55,738 bases of DNA from Variovorax sp. WDL1. GTDB lineage: Bacteria > Pseudomonadota > Gammaproteobacteria > Burkholderiales > Burkholderiaceae_C. The translations under genes and the position numbers were made by a program. Below are positions 1 through 8,960 of the stretch, piece after piece; within the stretch, counting starts at the first letter, position 1, and every line of letters begins with the position of its first letter. The notes beneath the pieces are model-generated. The model was not told the origin of the DNA. It made no database searches and saw only the letters and a list, made by a program, of their open reading frames with translations. The DNA is taken from the NCBI RefSeq assembly GCF_001541225.1, contig NZ_LMTS01000092.1, forward strand, positions 1 through 55,738. The letters run 5' to 3'.

Positions 1-690
1 CGCCCGCTTGGCGGCAAGGTGACTTGGCCAGACGCATACGGAGTGATCTCGCTGGAGCTCTGCGAGGCGGCCAAGATCCGCGAAGTGGCGGTGATCGCCA
101 GTGCGCCGGTGATCTGGGGCGTGGACGTTGCTCGCTTCGGCGACGACAGCTCGGCGCTGGCGAAGCGCAAGGGCAATCACCAGCTCGCGCCGGTGGAGGA
201 GTGGTGGGGCAAGGACACCATGCAGACCGCCGGCCTGATCAAAGCCGAGTGGGACAAGACGCCCGAATCGGAGCGCCCGGTCTCCATCAATGTCGACGTG
301 ATCGGCATCGGTGCTGGCGTGGTCGACCGCCTCAAAGAGCTGGGCCTGCCAGTCAACGGCGTCAACGTGGCCGAGGCCGAGGCGGTGAACGCCAAGGCCG
401 ACCGTCAGTTCAACCGGTTGCGCGATGAGCTCTGGTGGAAGGGTCGCGAATGGCTGGAGGCGAAAGACTGCCACCTGGCCGACGACGAAGAGACGATCGC
501 CGAGCTGACCGTTCCCACCTATTCGGTTCTGAGTAACGGCCTGATCAAGGTAGAGGGTAAGCCGGAGCTCAAGGCGCGAGGCGTGAAGAGCCCGAACCGG
601 GCGGATGCCTGGCTTCTGACCTTCGCCGAGCTCGGCGCCCCGCCGCGCCCCCCGAAACCGCTCAAGCAGCGCAATCGAGTCCTCGCCTGA
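1..690 (+). CDS. Phage terminase large subunit, C-terminal nuclease part (5' partial)
   Basis: The frame is open from the first base, so the N-terminal ATPase lies left of the window. The visible part matches the RNase H-fold nuclease of large terminases: an acidic strand in GVDVARFGDD, a second in NVDVIGIGAGVVDRL, and a late acidic motif in SPNRADAWLL. These would supply the metal-binding carboxylates that cut concatemeric DNA during packaging. It is followed closely by a small ORF and the portal gene, the usual packaging order. A GTG at 19 can be read as a start, but the upstream codons continue the protein, so I treat the gene as truncated by the window edge. Confidence 0.9.
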   Translation, partial: RPLGGKVTWPDAYGVISLELCEAAKIREVAVIASAPVIWGVDVARFGDDSSALAKRKGNHQLAPVEEWWGKDTMQTAGLIKAEWDKTPESERPVSINVDVIGIGAGVVDRLKELGLPVNGVNVAEAEAVNAKADRQFNRLRDELWWKGREWLEAKDCHLADDEETIAELTVPTYSVLSNGLIKVEGKPELKARGVKSPNRADAWLLTFAELGAPPRPPKPLKQRNRVLA

Positions 691-711
691 CGGCGCAGAA
701 AGGAAAGAACC

Positions 712-900
712 ATGGCAACTCGCAAGACCAGCGCCCCCGAATCGAAGCCCCAGGGCGACGTGCCGGCCGCTGACGAAGCGGTACTGTCCGAGACGTACAC
801 CTACCCGGACGGCTCTGCAGTCCGTGGCCGCCCGCCGTGGCCCGAACTGTCGCCCATCGAGCGCAACCGCGCCGAGGCAGAGGGTAAGGCCGCAGCGTGA
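712..900 (+). CDS. Small phage protein of unknown function, 62 aa
   Basis: This short, hydrophilic, proline-rich protein lies between terminase and portal. It has a good ribosome site (AGAAAGGAAAG upstream of the ATG) and its stop codon overlaps the GTG start of the portal gene by four bases (GTGA). The tight coupling supports a real gene. I recognise no domain. A connector or packaging accessory role is only a guess from position. Confidence 0.7.
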   Translation: MATRKTSAPESKPQGDVPAADEAVLSETYTYPDGSAVRGRPPWPELSPIERNRAEAEGKAAA

Positions 901-3251
901 GCGAGAAGATGGACGACACGCAGCTGCTGAGCTACCTGCAGCTGCTCGAAGAGGACGCAGCCGACTACACGTTCGGCCAGCTCGCGTCCGATCGCCGGAA
1001 GGCGACTCTCGAGTATTTCCGTCGTCCATACGGGAACGAGGAGGACGGTTGGTCGCAGGTGGTGACCAGCGATGTCCAGGACACCATCGAATGGCTGCTG
1101 CCCGAGCTGCTGAAGATCTTCATCAGCTCCGAAGACGCTGTCGTGTTCGATCCGACGCGCGAGGCCGAGGTGAAGGGCGCCCAGCAGGCGACCGATGCCT
1201 GCAACTACGTGTTCTACAAGCAGAACAGCGGCTTTCTCGTGCTGTACACGGCGTTCAAAGACGCCTTGATGTACAAGAACTGCGCGATTCACTGGCGGAA
1301 AGAGACGGTCCGCAGCAAAGAGACCATCCCTGTCCGCGGCGCGACCGAGCTGACGCTTGCCGCGACCATGCAGGAAGGTGACGAGATCGAGGGCATCGAA
1401 ACGGTGCCATCGCCCTTGATCGACCCTGCCACCGGGCAGCCAGCCATCGGCCCGGACGGTCAGCCGATGATGCAGACGCTGCTGAATGCCAAGATCGCGC
1501 GCATCACCGAACGCCAGGTCATCAAGGTTGATGCGTTCGAGCCCGAGTGCCTGCTGGTGAAGCGCGACTGGACCAGCCCGCTCCTGCATGACTGCCCCTA
1601 CGTCGCCCGCAACATGCTGGTGACACTGTCCGATCTGCACGTCATGGGCTACAAGGACGTGACTGCCGAAGAGTTGGCCGGCAGCGCGGAGCCTGGCAAT
1701 GCCGCCGATTCTCTCGATCGTCGCGACCGCACTGGCCGGTCGAACGAGGACGTGACGGAAGCCCAGAGCAGCGCGAGCGACGACGAAAGCCTGTCGACTG
1801 GCTGGCTGCGCATCGAGTGGGTGCTGGTTGACGCTGATGGTGATGGAATCGCCGAGCGGCGCGAGATCTGGCGGCTGAAGGACAAGATCCTCAGCAGCGA
1901 GGAATGCAGCCAGGTTCCGGTTGCCACCGGCTCGCCGATCCTCGTACAGCATCGCGTGATCGGTCAAAGCATCTGGGAGATCGTCAGCGACCTGCAGAAG
2001 CTGCGCACCGACCTGACGCGTGGCGTCGTGAACAATGCGTCCCTCGCGAACAACCCGCGCAAGACGGTGATGGTCGACAGCCACGGCGCGCCGATGGCCA
2101 GCATCGAGGACTTGCTGGACGGCCGGCCCGGCGGGGTGGTGCAGACCTGGGGCGAGAACGCTATTGGCGTGGAGGCAACGCCCTACGTCGGCAACCAGAT
2201 GCAGCCGCTGCTGGCCTACGTGGACGAGATGCGCGAGCAGCGCACCGGCCTGACCAAGCAGCGCATGGGAATCGACCCGAACGCGCTGCGCGGCGACCGC
2301 ACGCTGGGCGAAACCCAAATCATCGACGACGCCTCGAAGCAGCGCACCGAACTGATCGCGCGCATGTTCGCTGAGGTGCTGGTGAAGCCGGTATTCCAGG
2401 GCATCCTGAAGCTGCTGACCGAAGGCGGCATGGAAAAGATCGCCTTCAAGCTGCGCGGCGAGTTCGTGGAGCTCGATCCGAATGAATGGCGCGACAGCTA
2501 CGACATGACGATCAATGTCGGCCTGGGCACGGGCGACAAGAAGGGCCAGATGGCTGTGCTCAACGGCGTCAAGCAGACGCAGCTGCAGCTCGCGCAGTCT
2601 CCGCTGGGCCCGATGATGGTCACTCCGAAGCAGATCTACAACACGAACGCGAAGATGCTGGACCTCAGTGGCTTCAAGAACGTGGGCGACTACCTGACCG
2701 ACCCGGGCGACGCAAAGCTGCCCGAGAAGCAAGAGGGCCCGCCGCCGCAGGTGATGGTCAAGCAGATGGAACTGCAGGCCGAGTCGCAGCGCTTCCAGGC
2801 CGAGACCGCCCGGGATATGCGCAAGCTCGAGCTCGAAGACCAGCGCGCCACACGCGCGGCCGAGGCGCAGAACGCCGTACAGCTGGCCAACGACGAACGC
2901 GATGCACAGCGCCAGCGGGAAAAGGACGCGGCGGACGAACGTATCGAGCTGGCCAAGATCGAGGCCGCACGCGAGAAGGTCCTGGCAGACAACCGAACGA
3001 AGATCATCGTCGCGCGCATCGCGCACCCGGAGGGCGTGCCGCCCAACGTCGAGTTCACCCCGGAAGGGGACGCCGTCGAAGTGGACCCGATGGAACCTGT
3101 GATGCAGGCCCTGGGCTATGTCGCCGACATGGTGACAGCGCCGAAGAGCATCGTTCGCGACGAGAACGGCCGGCCTGTCGGCGTGCAGCACGGTCAACAG
3201 ATGCGCCCGATCGTGCGCGATGAAAACGGCCGCGTCGTCGGCTTGCAATAA
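897..3251 (+). CDS. Phage portal protein, 784 aa
   Basis: This large protein directly after terminase has the size and composition of the podovirus-type portals of about 700-800 residues. The portal is the dodecameric ring at one capsid vertex through which DNA is packaged and ejected. The C-terminal part (about residues 619-698) is a long, highly charged Glu/Arg/Gln/Ala stretch predicted to be coiled coil, comparable to the barrel extension of P22-like portals. It starts at a GTG overlapping the preceding stop. Assignment is from position, length and the coil; I see no short diagnostic motif. Confidence 0.85.
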   Translation: MSEKMDDTQLLSYLQLLEEDAADYTFGQLASDRRKATLEYFRRPYGNEEDGWSQVVTSDVQDTIEWLLPELLKIFISSEDAVVFDPTREAEVKGAQQATDACNYVFYKQNSGFLVLYTAFKDALMYKNCAIHWRKETVRSKETIPVRGATELTLAATMQEGDEIEGIETVPSPLIDPATGQPAIGPDGQPMMQTLLNAKIARITERQVIKVDAFEPECLLVKRDWTSPLLHDCPYVARNMLVTLSDLHVMGYKDVTAEELAGSAEPGNAADSLDRRDRTGRSNEDVTEAQSSASDDESLSTGWLRIEWVLVDADGDGIAERREIWRLKDKILSSEECSQVPVATGSPILVQHRVIGQSIWEIVSDLQKLRTDLTRGVVNNASLANNPRKTVMVDSHGAPMASIEDLLDGRPGGVVQTWGENAIGVEATPYVGNQMQPLLAYVDEMREQRTGLTKQRMGIDPNALRGDRTLGETQIIDDASKQRTELIARMFAEVLVKPVFQGILKLLTEGGMEKIAFKLRGEFVELDPNEWRDSYDMTINVGLGTGDKKGQMAVLNGVKQTQLQLAQSPLGPMMVTPKQIYNTNAKMLDLSGFKNVGDYLTDPGDAKLPEKQEGPPPQVMVKQMELQAESQRFQAETARDMRKLELEDQRATRAAEAQNAVQLANDERDAQRQREKDAADERIELAKIEAAREKVLADNRTKIIVARIAHPEGVPPNVEFTPEGDAVEVDPMEPVMQALGYVADMVTAPKSIVRDENGRPVGVQHGQQMRPIVRDENGRVVGLQ

Positions 3252-3260
3252 GGAGGCCAC

Positions 3261-3725
3261 ATGCCTGCAGGTGTATTCGTCTTCCCCGATCTGGCGAAGC
3301 TCAATCTTTTCAACGCGACCAACCTCCTGAACGCCACTGCCGCGAACTGGCGGCTGGCTCTGGTGGCGTCAGGCTGGACGCCGAACAACACCACGGATGA
3401 ACTGTGGGCGGCTGCCTCGGGGAACGAGATCGCGAACGGCCAGGGCTACTCCACCGGCGGCATTGCGCTGACCAGCGTTGCCCTGACCCAGACGGGCGGT
3501 GTCGTGAAGTTCACCAGTGCTGCTGCGGTGTGGAACGCGACCGGCACCGGCATTCCTGCCTGGCGCCGCGGTGTCGTGTACTACCTCGGCACGCTGAACG
3601 GCAAGGTGAACCCGATGCTGGGCCACTTCCTAGGCGACTCGGCGCCGGCCGACGTGCCGCTGACGACTGCCGGCAACCCGCTGACCGTCACTCCGCACGC
3701 GAACGGCATTCTGTCGGCAACCTGA
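3261..3725 (+). CDS. Probable virion protein of unknown function, 154 aa
   Basis: It starts 9 bases after the portal stop, preceded by AAGGAGG. The protein is rich in Ala, Thr, Asn and Gly with alternating hydrophobic residues, suggesting a beta-rich virion component such as a head decoration or fibre-associated protein. No named domain is recognised. With the next two genes it forms a three-gene block between portal and scaffold. Confidence 0.7.
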   Translation: MPAGVFVFPDLAKLNLFNATNLLNATAANWRLALVASGWTPNNTTDELWAAASGNEIANGQGYSTGGIALTSVALTQTGGVVKFTSAAAVWNATGTGIPAWRRGVVYYLGTLNGKVNPMLGHFLGDSAPADVPLTTAGNPLTVTPHANGILSAT

Positions 3726-3729
3726 GTCC

Positions 3730-4095
3730 ATGGCCGTCTTCCTGTCCCGGGCGTCGCAGCAGTACGCGGCCCGGGTGAACCCCTATGCGGTGTCGGCAAC
3801 GATCCCGGCCGGCCTAGTGAACCCTGTCCGCGCGATCAAGGTCACGATCTCGCACGCCGACGGCGCACCCTGGCCCGCTGGCCCGATCGCAGAGGTCACG
3901 CTGACCGGCCCGGACGGAAGCACGCAGGGGTTCACGTTCTCGGGCGGGCAAGAGGTCTTCCGCGATGAGAAGCGCAACTTTCGGTCCTGCATGTGGGAGA
4001 TCCAGGAGGGGGAGCCTTTCCCGCCAGGCGCCTACTTGCTGGCCTTCAAGGTGCTCCAGACCGTCACGGCCGGGGTGCTGATCGAGAGGTTCTGA
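3730..4095 (+). CDS. Probable virion protein of unknown function, 121 aa
   Basis: This compact, apparently beta-rich protein begins 4 bases after the previous stop and ends 1 base before the next start, so it is co-transcribed with both. The middle (roughly residues 35-75) reads like an immunoglobulin-like or capsid-decoration fold (strands around AIKVTISHAD and IAEVTLTGPDG). This is an impression from sequence pattern, not a family match. Confidence 0.68.
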   Translation: MAVFLSRASQQYAARVNPYAVSATIPAGLVNPVRAIKVTISHADGAPWPAGPIAEVTLTGPDGSTQGFTFSGGQEVFRDEKRNFRSCMWEIQEGEPFPPGAYLLAFKVLQTVTAGVLIERF

Positions 4096-4096
4096 A

Positions 4097-5536
4097 ATGG
4101 CGATCACCTATCAGGTCGTCAAGGTCACTGGCTCGGGCGTCACGGGCATCACGTCGAGCGGGATTGTCACGAGCGGCGCGCCGGCTATCACGGTGTCGTC
4201 GAGCTCGGATTCCGGCATAACGATCAACACGCCGACAGACAGCAAGAGCAACGCCTACGGCACGGCCAAAGCGAATCTGACGCAGGGCGGCACGCGCCTG
4301 GCGGTGTGGGAGAAAGATAGCGCGGCTACAGGCAGCGGGCACACGGTCAACATCACCTATAGCGGCTCGACCTACCCTGTTGCCTTTGTGGTGGTCGCCA
4401 AAGGTGCAGCAGCTGCAGCCTATGACGCGAGCTCGCTCAATGCTGGCGTGAGCGGCAGCGGCAATCCCTTCTCGCGGCCGACGCTGGGGCAGGTGCAGGC
4501 GCTGAACGGCATCTTGACCTTCATCGGGACGGACGCCGGCACGATTAGCGCGTTCACGAACAGCAACGCAGGTTTCAACGTCACGGAGGAGACGGACACC
4601 GGGCAATTCTGGTGCGCCGCTGTTGGCACGCAGAACGTGAACACGACTGCGGCCGTCCCATCAGCGTGGACGGTGGCGCCTGGTGCGTCGAACGGAATCA
4701 CGGTCTCGTTCGCGCTCAAGGAAGCGGCGGGCGGCGGTGGCACTGCGCTAGATCCCGGGGCTGGCAGCGTTGCTATTTCCGGCCACGCGCCGACCATCGC
4801 GCAGCCGAAGAGCCTTGCCCCTGGCGCCGGTGCGCTGGCCCTGACCGGCTTTGCGCCGACGATCGGGCAGCCGCATTCGCTTGCGCCAGGTGCGGTGGCT
4901 CTCACGCTGACCGGGCATGCGCCGACGGTTTCGCAATCGCTCTCGGTGCAGCCGGGCGCGGGTTCGTTGGCGCTGACGGGGTATGCGCCGAGCATTGGAC
5001 AGCCGCACGGCGTTGCTCCGGGCTCCGGGTCTATCGCGATCATGGGCTATGCACCCACCGTCACGCAATCGGGCGCACAGAGCGTGCTGCCAGGTGCCGG
5101 CGCGATCGTGTTGAGCGGGCATGCGCCGACAGTCACGCAGGGAACCACGCTGCCGCCGCGCCTGGGTGGATTTGAGGCGGGCGGCGCTCGAGAAGTGTCC
5201 TTCAAGCCCCTGATGCAACGCATCCTGGAGGCGAGGAACGAAAAGCGCGTGAAGCCGGCGAAGGAGCGGGCAGCGAAGCGCGCCAAGGTGATCGAGGTTC
5301 AGGCCGCGCAGGTGGCGCTGGAGGATGGCGGCGAAGCCCAGTTCCGGGCGCTGATGCAGCAGTGGCTCGCGCAACGTCCGGTGATCCCGGCAGGGTCGGG
5401 CCTTGAGGCTCAGCTCGCCTTCATGGCACAGGTGGCCTTTCGCATACAGCAGATGCAGGCCGAAGAGCAGGCGCGGGCAGTGCTTGCCGCCCATATCGAC
5501 GAAGAAGAGGCGCTGATTGCGCTGTTGCTCGCATGA
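4097..5536 (+). CDS. Repeat-containing phage virion protein, 479 aa
   Basis: This protein has three parts. Residues 1 to about 215 are Ser/Thr/Gly-rich and probably beta-structured, as in phage adhesins. Residues of about 218-352 hold six tandem units of 22-24 residues built on the pattern PGAGxLxLTGxAPTIxQ. The C-terminal 120 residues are charged and helical (Arg/Lys/Glu/Ala/Gln-rich). The repeat block suggests an extended rod or capsid-surface fibre. Its position between portal and scaffold, rather than among the tail genes, argues for a head fibre. Function is unknown. Confidence 0.75.
   Translation: MAITYQVVKVTGSGVTGITSSGIVTSGAPAITVSSSSDSGITINTPTDSKSNAYGTAKANLTQGGTRLAVWEKDSAATGSGHTVNITYSGSTYPVAFVVVAKGAAAAAYDASSLNAGVSGSGNPFSRPTLGQVQALNGILTFIGTDAGTISAFTNSNAGFNVTEETDTGQFWCAAVGTQNVNTTAAVPSAWTVAPGASNGITVSFALKEAAGGGGTALDPGAGSVAISGHAPTIAQPKSLAPGAGALALTGFAPTIGQPHSLAPGAVALTLTGHAPTVSQSLSVQPGAGSLALTGYAPSIGQPHGVAPGSGSIAIMGYAPTVTQSGAQSVLPGAGAIVLSGHAPTVTQGTTLPPRLGGFEAGGAREVSFKPLMQRILEARNEKRVKPAKERAAKRAKVIEVQAAQVALEDGGEAQFRALMQQWLAQRPVIPAGSGLEAQLAFMAQVAFRIQQMQAEEQARAVLAAHIDEEEALIALLLA
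4748..5152 (+). repeat. Six tandem coding repeats of about 66-72 bp
   Basis: The units encode variants of PGAGxLALTGxAPTIGQPxS. The DNA copies are diverged at third positions while the Gly, Leu and Ala-Pro core is kept, so the repeat is maintained at the protein level. Copy number could vary by recombination. Boundaries are approximate. Confidence 0.85.
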
Positions 5537-5549
5537 CGGAAGGCAGAAC

Positions 5550-5858
5550 GTGAAGAAGACGGAACAACAGATTGCGACGCTCGGCGTCGAAGCCCGCTTG
5601 GTCCTCGACAGCCCGGCGTTCGATGAGGCGTTCGAGCGGATGGACGCGACCATCATGAACGCGCTGCGCAAGGCCGACATGCGCGACGCGGAAGGGCAAC
5701 GGCTCTTGCTGCAGCAGCTCAAGCTGGTCGACCGAATCAAGGTCACGCTGCGCGGAATGATCGAACACGGCAAATTGGCGCAGGCCAAGATCGATGCCGA
5801 TGACATACGCGACGAGTCCCGCCTGCGGCGCGGCTTGCGCCAGGTCACCGGGCGCTGA
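5550..5858 (+). CDS. Small helical phage protein, 102 aa
   Basis: I start it at the GTG at 5550 because GGAAGG lies at suitable spacing, and because the upstream in-frame codons overlap the preceding gene and read as filler. The protein is hydrophilic and mostly helical (Glu/Lys/Arg/Leu/Gln-rich). Position just before the scaffold suggests a head-assembly role, but no domain is recognised. Confidence 0.65.
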   Translation: MKKTEQQIATLGVEARLVLDSPAFDEAFERMDATIMNALRKADMRDAEGQRLLLQQLKLVDRIKVTLRGMIEHGKLAQAKIDADDIRDESRLRRGLRQVTGR

Positions 5859-5966
5859 TTTCCGGGCGTACACCCGCCCCATCTGGGCTCCGCAGTGATG
5901 CGTCCCTCCCTATGTCTTCCCCCTGGTGTCTCGCGGGGGAGGTCGAAGCTAGAAAGTTAAATCACC

Positions 5967-6971
5967 ATGCCTGGACAAGCCGATTCGGCCCCTGCGACTG
6001 TGGATGATCTGGCGAGTTTCCTGGTCGAAAACCCCGAGGCCGACCAATCAGGAACCTCCCGACGCGATGCGGAACTCGACGAACAGCCGGACAACTCCGA
6101 AATCGATGAAAACCCGGACGACGAGCCGGAAGAAGACCCCGACAAACCCGAGGACGACCCGGAAGATCCGGAAGTCGACCCCGAGGACGAGCCTGAAAAA
6201 GGTCGACAAGGTCTTAAGTTCAAAGTCCCTGTCAAAGGCGAAGACGGGGCCGACACCACGATCGAGGTGGACGAAAAGGAACTCATCGCCGGGTATCAGC
6301 GCCATGCGGACTACACCCGCAAGACGCAGGAGCTCGGCAATCGGGAACGCGAGGCAGTGCAAGCGGTTTCCAAGAGGCTCGACGAGGGCCGGAACTACTA
6401 CCTGCAGCAGGCGACGCTGGCACACGACGCCATCCAGCAACTCGCGGGCCTGAAAAGTGAAGCCGAAATGGCGCAACTGGCGGTGACCGACAAAGCCGCC
6501 TGGATCGAAGAGAGCGCGCGCTCTACAGCCGTGAAAAACGTGCTGCAGCAGCTGCGCTACGGCATGGAGCTCGAGAAGAACCAAGCCGAGCAGGAGGCGC
6601 GACAGCAAGCTGAGGTATCTGTGCAGCAAGCCTGGGGCACGCTGCGCAAGGAAGGCATCAACAGCACCGCCGACCTGGGGGAAATCTTCAAGGGAATCAT
6701 CTCGAAGTACGGCGTTCCCGCCGAGCGCTTCAAGAAGATCACCGATCCCTCTCTCGTGCTGATCATGCGCGACGCCATGGCGTTTCACGAACTGCAAAAC
6801 AAGGCGAAGACGACGGTGAAGCAAAAGGTGCAGAACGCGCCGAAGCTGCCGCCCCAACGCCAGAGTGTGCCGAAGGGCGAAAAGGTCAACAAGGCGGTCT
6901 CGCAGCGGTTCAAAACCGGCCGCGCGAAGGTCGACGACCTTGCCGCATTTCTGTCTGCAAACAACATCTGA
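5967..6971 (+). CDS. Phage scaffolding protein, 334 aa
   Basis: It sits immediately upstream of the coat gene, the classical scaffold position. Residues of about 30-75 are extremely acidic with a repetitive Asp/Glu/Pro run (DEPEEDPDKPEDDPEDPEVD). The middle is helical and Gln/Glu-rich, and the C-terminus is basic (about residues 275-334, many Lys/Arg), as in scaffolds that bind coat electrostatically. It would template procapsid assembly and then leave or be degraded. About 108 bases without a gene precede it. Confidence 0.8.
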   Translation: MPGQADSAPATVDDLASFLVENPEADQSGTSRRDAELDEQPDNSEIDENPDDEPEEDPDKPEDDPEDPEVDPEDEPEKGRQGLKFKVPVKGEDGADTTIEVDEKELIAGYQRHADYTRKTQELGNREREAVQAVSKRLDEGRNYYLQQATLAHDAIQQLAGLKSEAEMAQLAVTDKAAWIEESARSTAVKNVLQQLRYGMELEKNQAEQEARQQAEVSVQQAWGTLRKEGINSTADLGEIFKGIISKYGVPAERFKKITDPSLVLIMRDAMAFHELQNKAKTTVKQKVQNAPKLPPQRQSVPKGEKVNKAVSQRFKTGRAKVDDLAAFLSANNI

Positions 6972-6981
6972 GGAGCCGTAG

Positions 6982-7950
6982 ATGGCACAGCCAGCAAACC
7001 TATTCGACCGGTATGACGTGAACAACTCCGTTCGCGAAGACCTGGTCGACAAGATCTACAACGTCGATCCCGAAGACGTTCCCATCACGACCAACTTCGG
7101 CCGTGGCACCGCGACCAACACCTTGCACGAGTGGCAGCGCGACGCGCTCGCCGCGGCGAACAAGGACAACGCGGCAATCGACGGTGACGACTTCGCGGCC
7201 GAGGCCCTGACCGGCACCGATCGCGTGGGCAACTACTGCCAGATCTTCACCAAGCGCCCGGCGGTCAGCCGTCGCGCCAACGTCGTCAAGAAGGCCGGCC
7301 AGAGCAAGTCGATGGCCTACCAGAAGGCGAAGAAGATGAAGGAGATCAAGCGCGACATCGAGGCGATGGTGCTTTCGTCCAACGCTGCGGTCGCCGGCTC
7401 CTCGTCGGTTGCGTCGAAGTCGGGCGGCCTGGGCGTGCTGATCTACAGCAACGTGTCCCACGGCGCGGGCGGCTCGACCACGGCCCACACCTCGGGCGCA
7501 CCGCTGACGGCTCCGGTCGCCGGCACCGCCCGCACGTTCACCGAGGCACTGCTGAAGACCGTTGCACAGGCCGCCTACACGGCGTCTGGCCAGGTGCCCC
7601 CGCAGGCGGTCATGTCGCCCAGCCACAAGGTCACCTTCTCCGGCTTCACGGGTATCGCGGTCAACCGCTACCAGGTGGGCAAGAAGGAGCAGGGCCGGAT
7701 CGTCGGCGGCGCGGACGTGTACATGAGCGACTTCGGCGAGATCGAGATCGTTCCGCACTACATCATGCAGGGTTCGTCGACCGTGTTCCTGGTCAACCCC
7801 GAACATGGTGAGCTGTCGTTCCTCGACGGCTTCCGCACCGAGGAAATGGGCAAGACCGGCGACAGCGAGAAGGTGCTCGTGACCGCCGACGTGACGCTCA
7901 CGGTCGACGCCGAGAAGGCAATGGGCAAGATCGCCGATCTGACCCCGTAA
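6982..7950 (+). CDS. Major capsid protein, SU10 / DUF5309 type, 322 aa
   Basis: Length and N-terminal pattern (NSVREDLVDKIYNVDPEDVP, then TNFGRGTATNTLHEW) fit the SU10-type coat family (DUF5309). This is an HK97-fold coat protein of short-tailed and related phages that assembles into the icosahedral shell. The gene lies after the scaffold and is followed by a strong terminator, consistent with high, separately bounded expression. A usual ribosome site (GAGGAG) precedes the ATG. Confidence 0.88.
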   Translation: MAQPANLFDRYDVNNSVREDLVDKIYNVDPEDVPITTNFGRGTATNTLHEWQRDALAAANKDNAAIDGDDFAAEALTGTDRVGNYCQIFTKRPAVSRRANVVKKAGQSKSMAYQKAKKMKEIKRDIEAMVLSSNAAVAGSSSVASKSGGLGVLIYSNVSHGAGGSTTAHTSGAPLTAPVAGTARTFTEALLKTVAQAAYTASGQVPPQAVMSPSHKVTFSGFTGIAVNRYQVGKKEQGRIVGGADVYMSDFGEIEIVPHYIMQGSSTVFLVNPEHGELSFLDGFRTEEMGKTGDSEKVLVTADVTLTVDAEKAMGKIADLTP

Positions 7951-7970
7951 TCAGCGCTCGCGCGCATCGA

Positions 7971-7999
7971 AGGGCCTCCCTCACCGGAGGCCCTTTTTC
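7971..7999 (+). terminator. Intrinsic terminator after the coat gene
   Basis: A perfect 9-bp stem (AGGGCCTCC / GGAGGCCCT) with a 6-base loop is followed by a T-rich tail (TTTTTCTTT). It lies 20 bases after the coat stop codon and should partly separate head from tail expression. Confidence 0.88.
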
Positions 8000-8038
8000 T
8001 TTCAAGGCATCGCTGAGAAGCGACCCGGAGGTGAAGCC

Positions 8039-8356
8039 ATGGGCTATGAGGAAAACGTCACTGTCGACGAGGGCACGAACGCACAGGGTGTGCGTACGCA
8101 ACTGCACTTCGAAGGCGATTCCCTGATCGTCCAGCGTTCGTACGACGCGGAGCCGCACCTGCAGTACGCGCGCGCGGCGCGCGAGTCCACGGAGGGCATG
8201 CGTTGGGGCGAAGGGCGGCTGGTGGGCCACATCCCGCCGGCCGAGTACGCGCGGTTCCTGCTGATCCGCGACAACACGCAGCGCAAGAACGCCATCAAGG
8301 CCTGGCTGCGCGAAAACAGCCAGTTCGTCATGTTCGAGAAGTACCTGAAGTGCTGA
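8039..8356 (+). CDS. Phage protein of unknown function, 105 aa
   Basis: A small protein with CGGAGG upstream of its ATG, between the coat terminator and the head-tail adaptor gene. It is hydrophilic, with a C-terminal helical half. No domain is recognised. The neighbours suggest a head-completion or connector role, as an inference only. Confidence 0.7.
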   Translation: MGYEENVTVDEGTNAQGVRTQLHFEGDSLIVQRSYDAEPHLQYARAARESTEGMRWGEGRLVGHIPPAEYARFLLIRDNTQRKNAIKAWLRENSQFVMFEKYLKC

Positions 8357-8360
8357 GCTC

Positions 8361-8960
8361 ATGACGATCTCGAACTACACCGACCTGCAGACTGCTGTGT
8401 CGGCCTGGGCAGCGCGCGGCGACTCAACAGTGGTCGGACGCGTCCCCGACTTCATCCGCCTGGCGGAGGAGCGGATCTGGCAGCGCGTGCGCGTGTCATG
8501 GGGCATCGCGTCCGACACGCTGACGATCGTTGCCGGGCAGAACTGGGTGGCGCTACCCGATGATTGGCTGGCCTTCAAGCGCATCCGCAGCGCCACCGAG
8601 CCGCGGATCGAATACATGGCGCCTGATGCGCTGGAAGACCTCGCGCCATGCGGCAATCCGCGTGCGTACAGCCTGGAAGGCGGCCGGCTGCTCTATGGCC
8701 AGACGCCGTCGGCTGACCTCGTGCTGGACGTCAAGTACTACCAGCACCCGGGGCTGCTTGAGATCGCCCCGACGAACTGGTTGCTCACGAGGGCGCCGAG
8801 CGTCTACCTGTATGCCTCGCTGCTTGAGGCCGCGATCTTCGTCAAAAACCCGGACAAGGTCGCCGAGTTCGGCTCGCTGCTCGACAAGGCGATCAACGGG
8901 CTCAAGGGTGCCGATGAGGCCGCGCAGATCAGCGGCTCGCGCCTGAGGATGCAGCGCTGA
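8361..8960 (+). CDS. Head-tail adaptor protein (phage adaptor family), 199 aa
   Basis: The opening pattern (TDLQTAVSAWAARGD ... VPDFIRLAEERIWQRVRV) is typical of the adaptor family found after SU10-type coat genes. These helical proteins form the ring below the portal that joins head to tail. A Trp/Leu-rich strand region (WVALPDDWLAFKRI) and a C-terminal helix pair follow. Its stop overlaps the next gene's start by one base (TGATG), indicating translational coupling. Confidence 0.8.
   Translation: MTISNYTDLQTAVSAWAARGDSTVVGRVPDFIRLAEERIWQRVRVSWGIASDTLTIVAGQNWVALPDDWLAFKRIRSATEPRIEYMAPDALEDLAPCGNPRAYSLEGGRLLYGQTPSADLVLDVKYYQHPGLLEIAPTNWLLTRAPSVYLYASLLEAAIFVKNPDKVAEFGSLLDKAINGLKGADEAAQISGSRLRMQR

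Noticed and set aside
801..3260. Very long minus-strand open frame opposite the portal gene
   Set aside because: It is low-complexity, His/Leu/Arg/Ala-rich, has no ribosome site and simply mirrors the high-GC portal codons.
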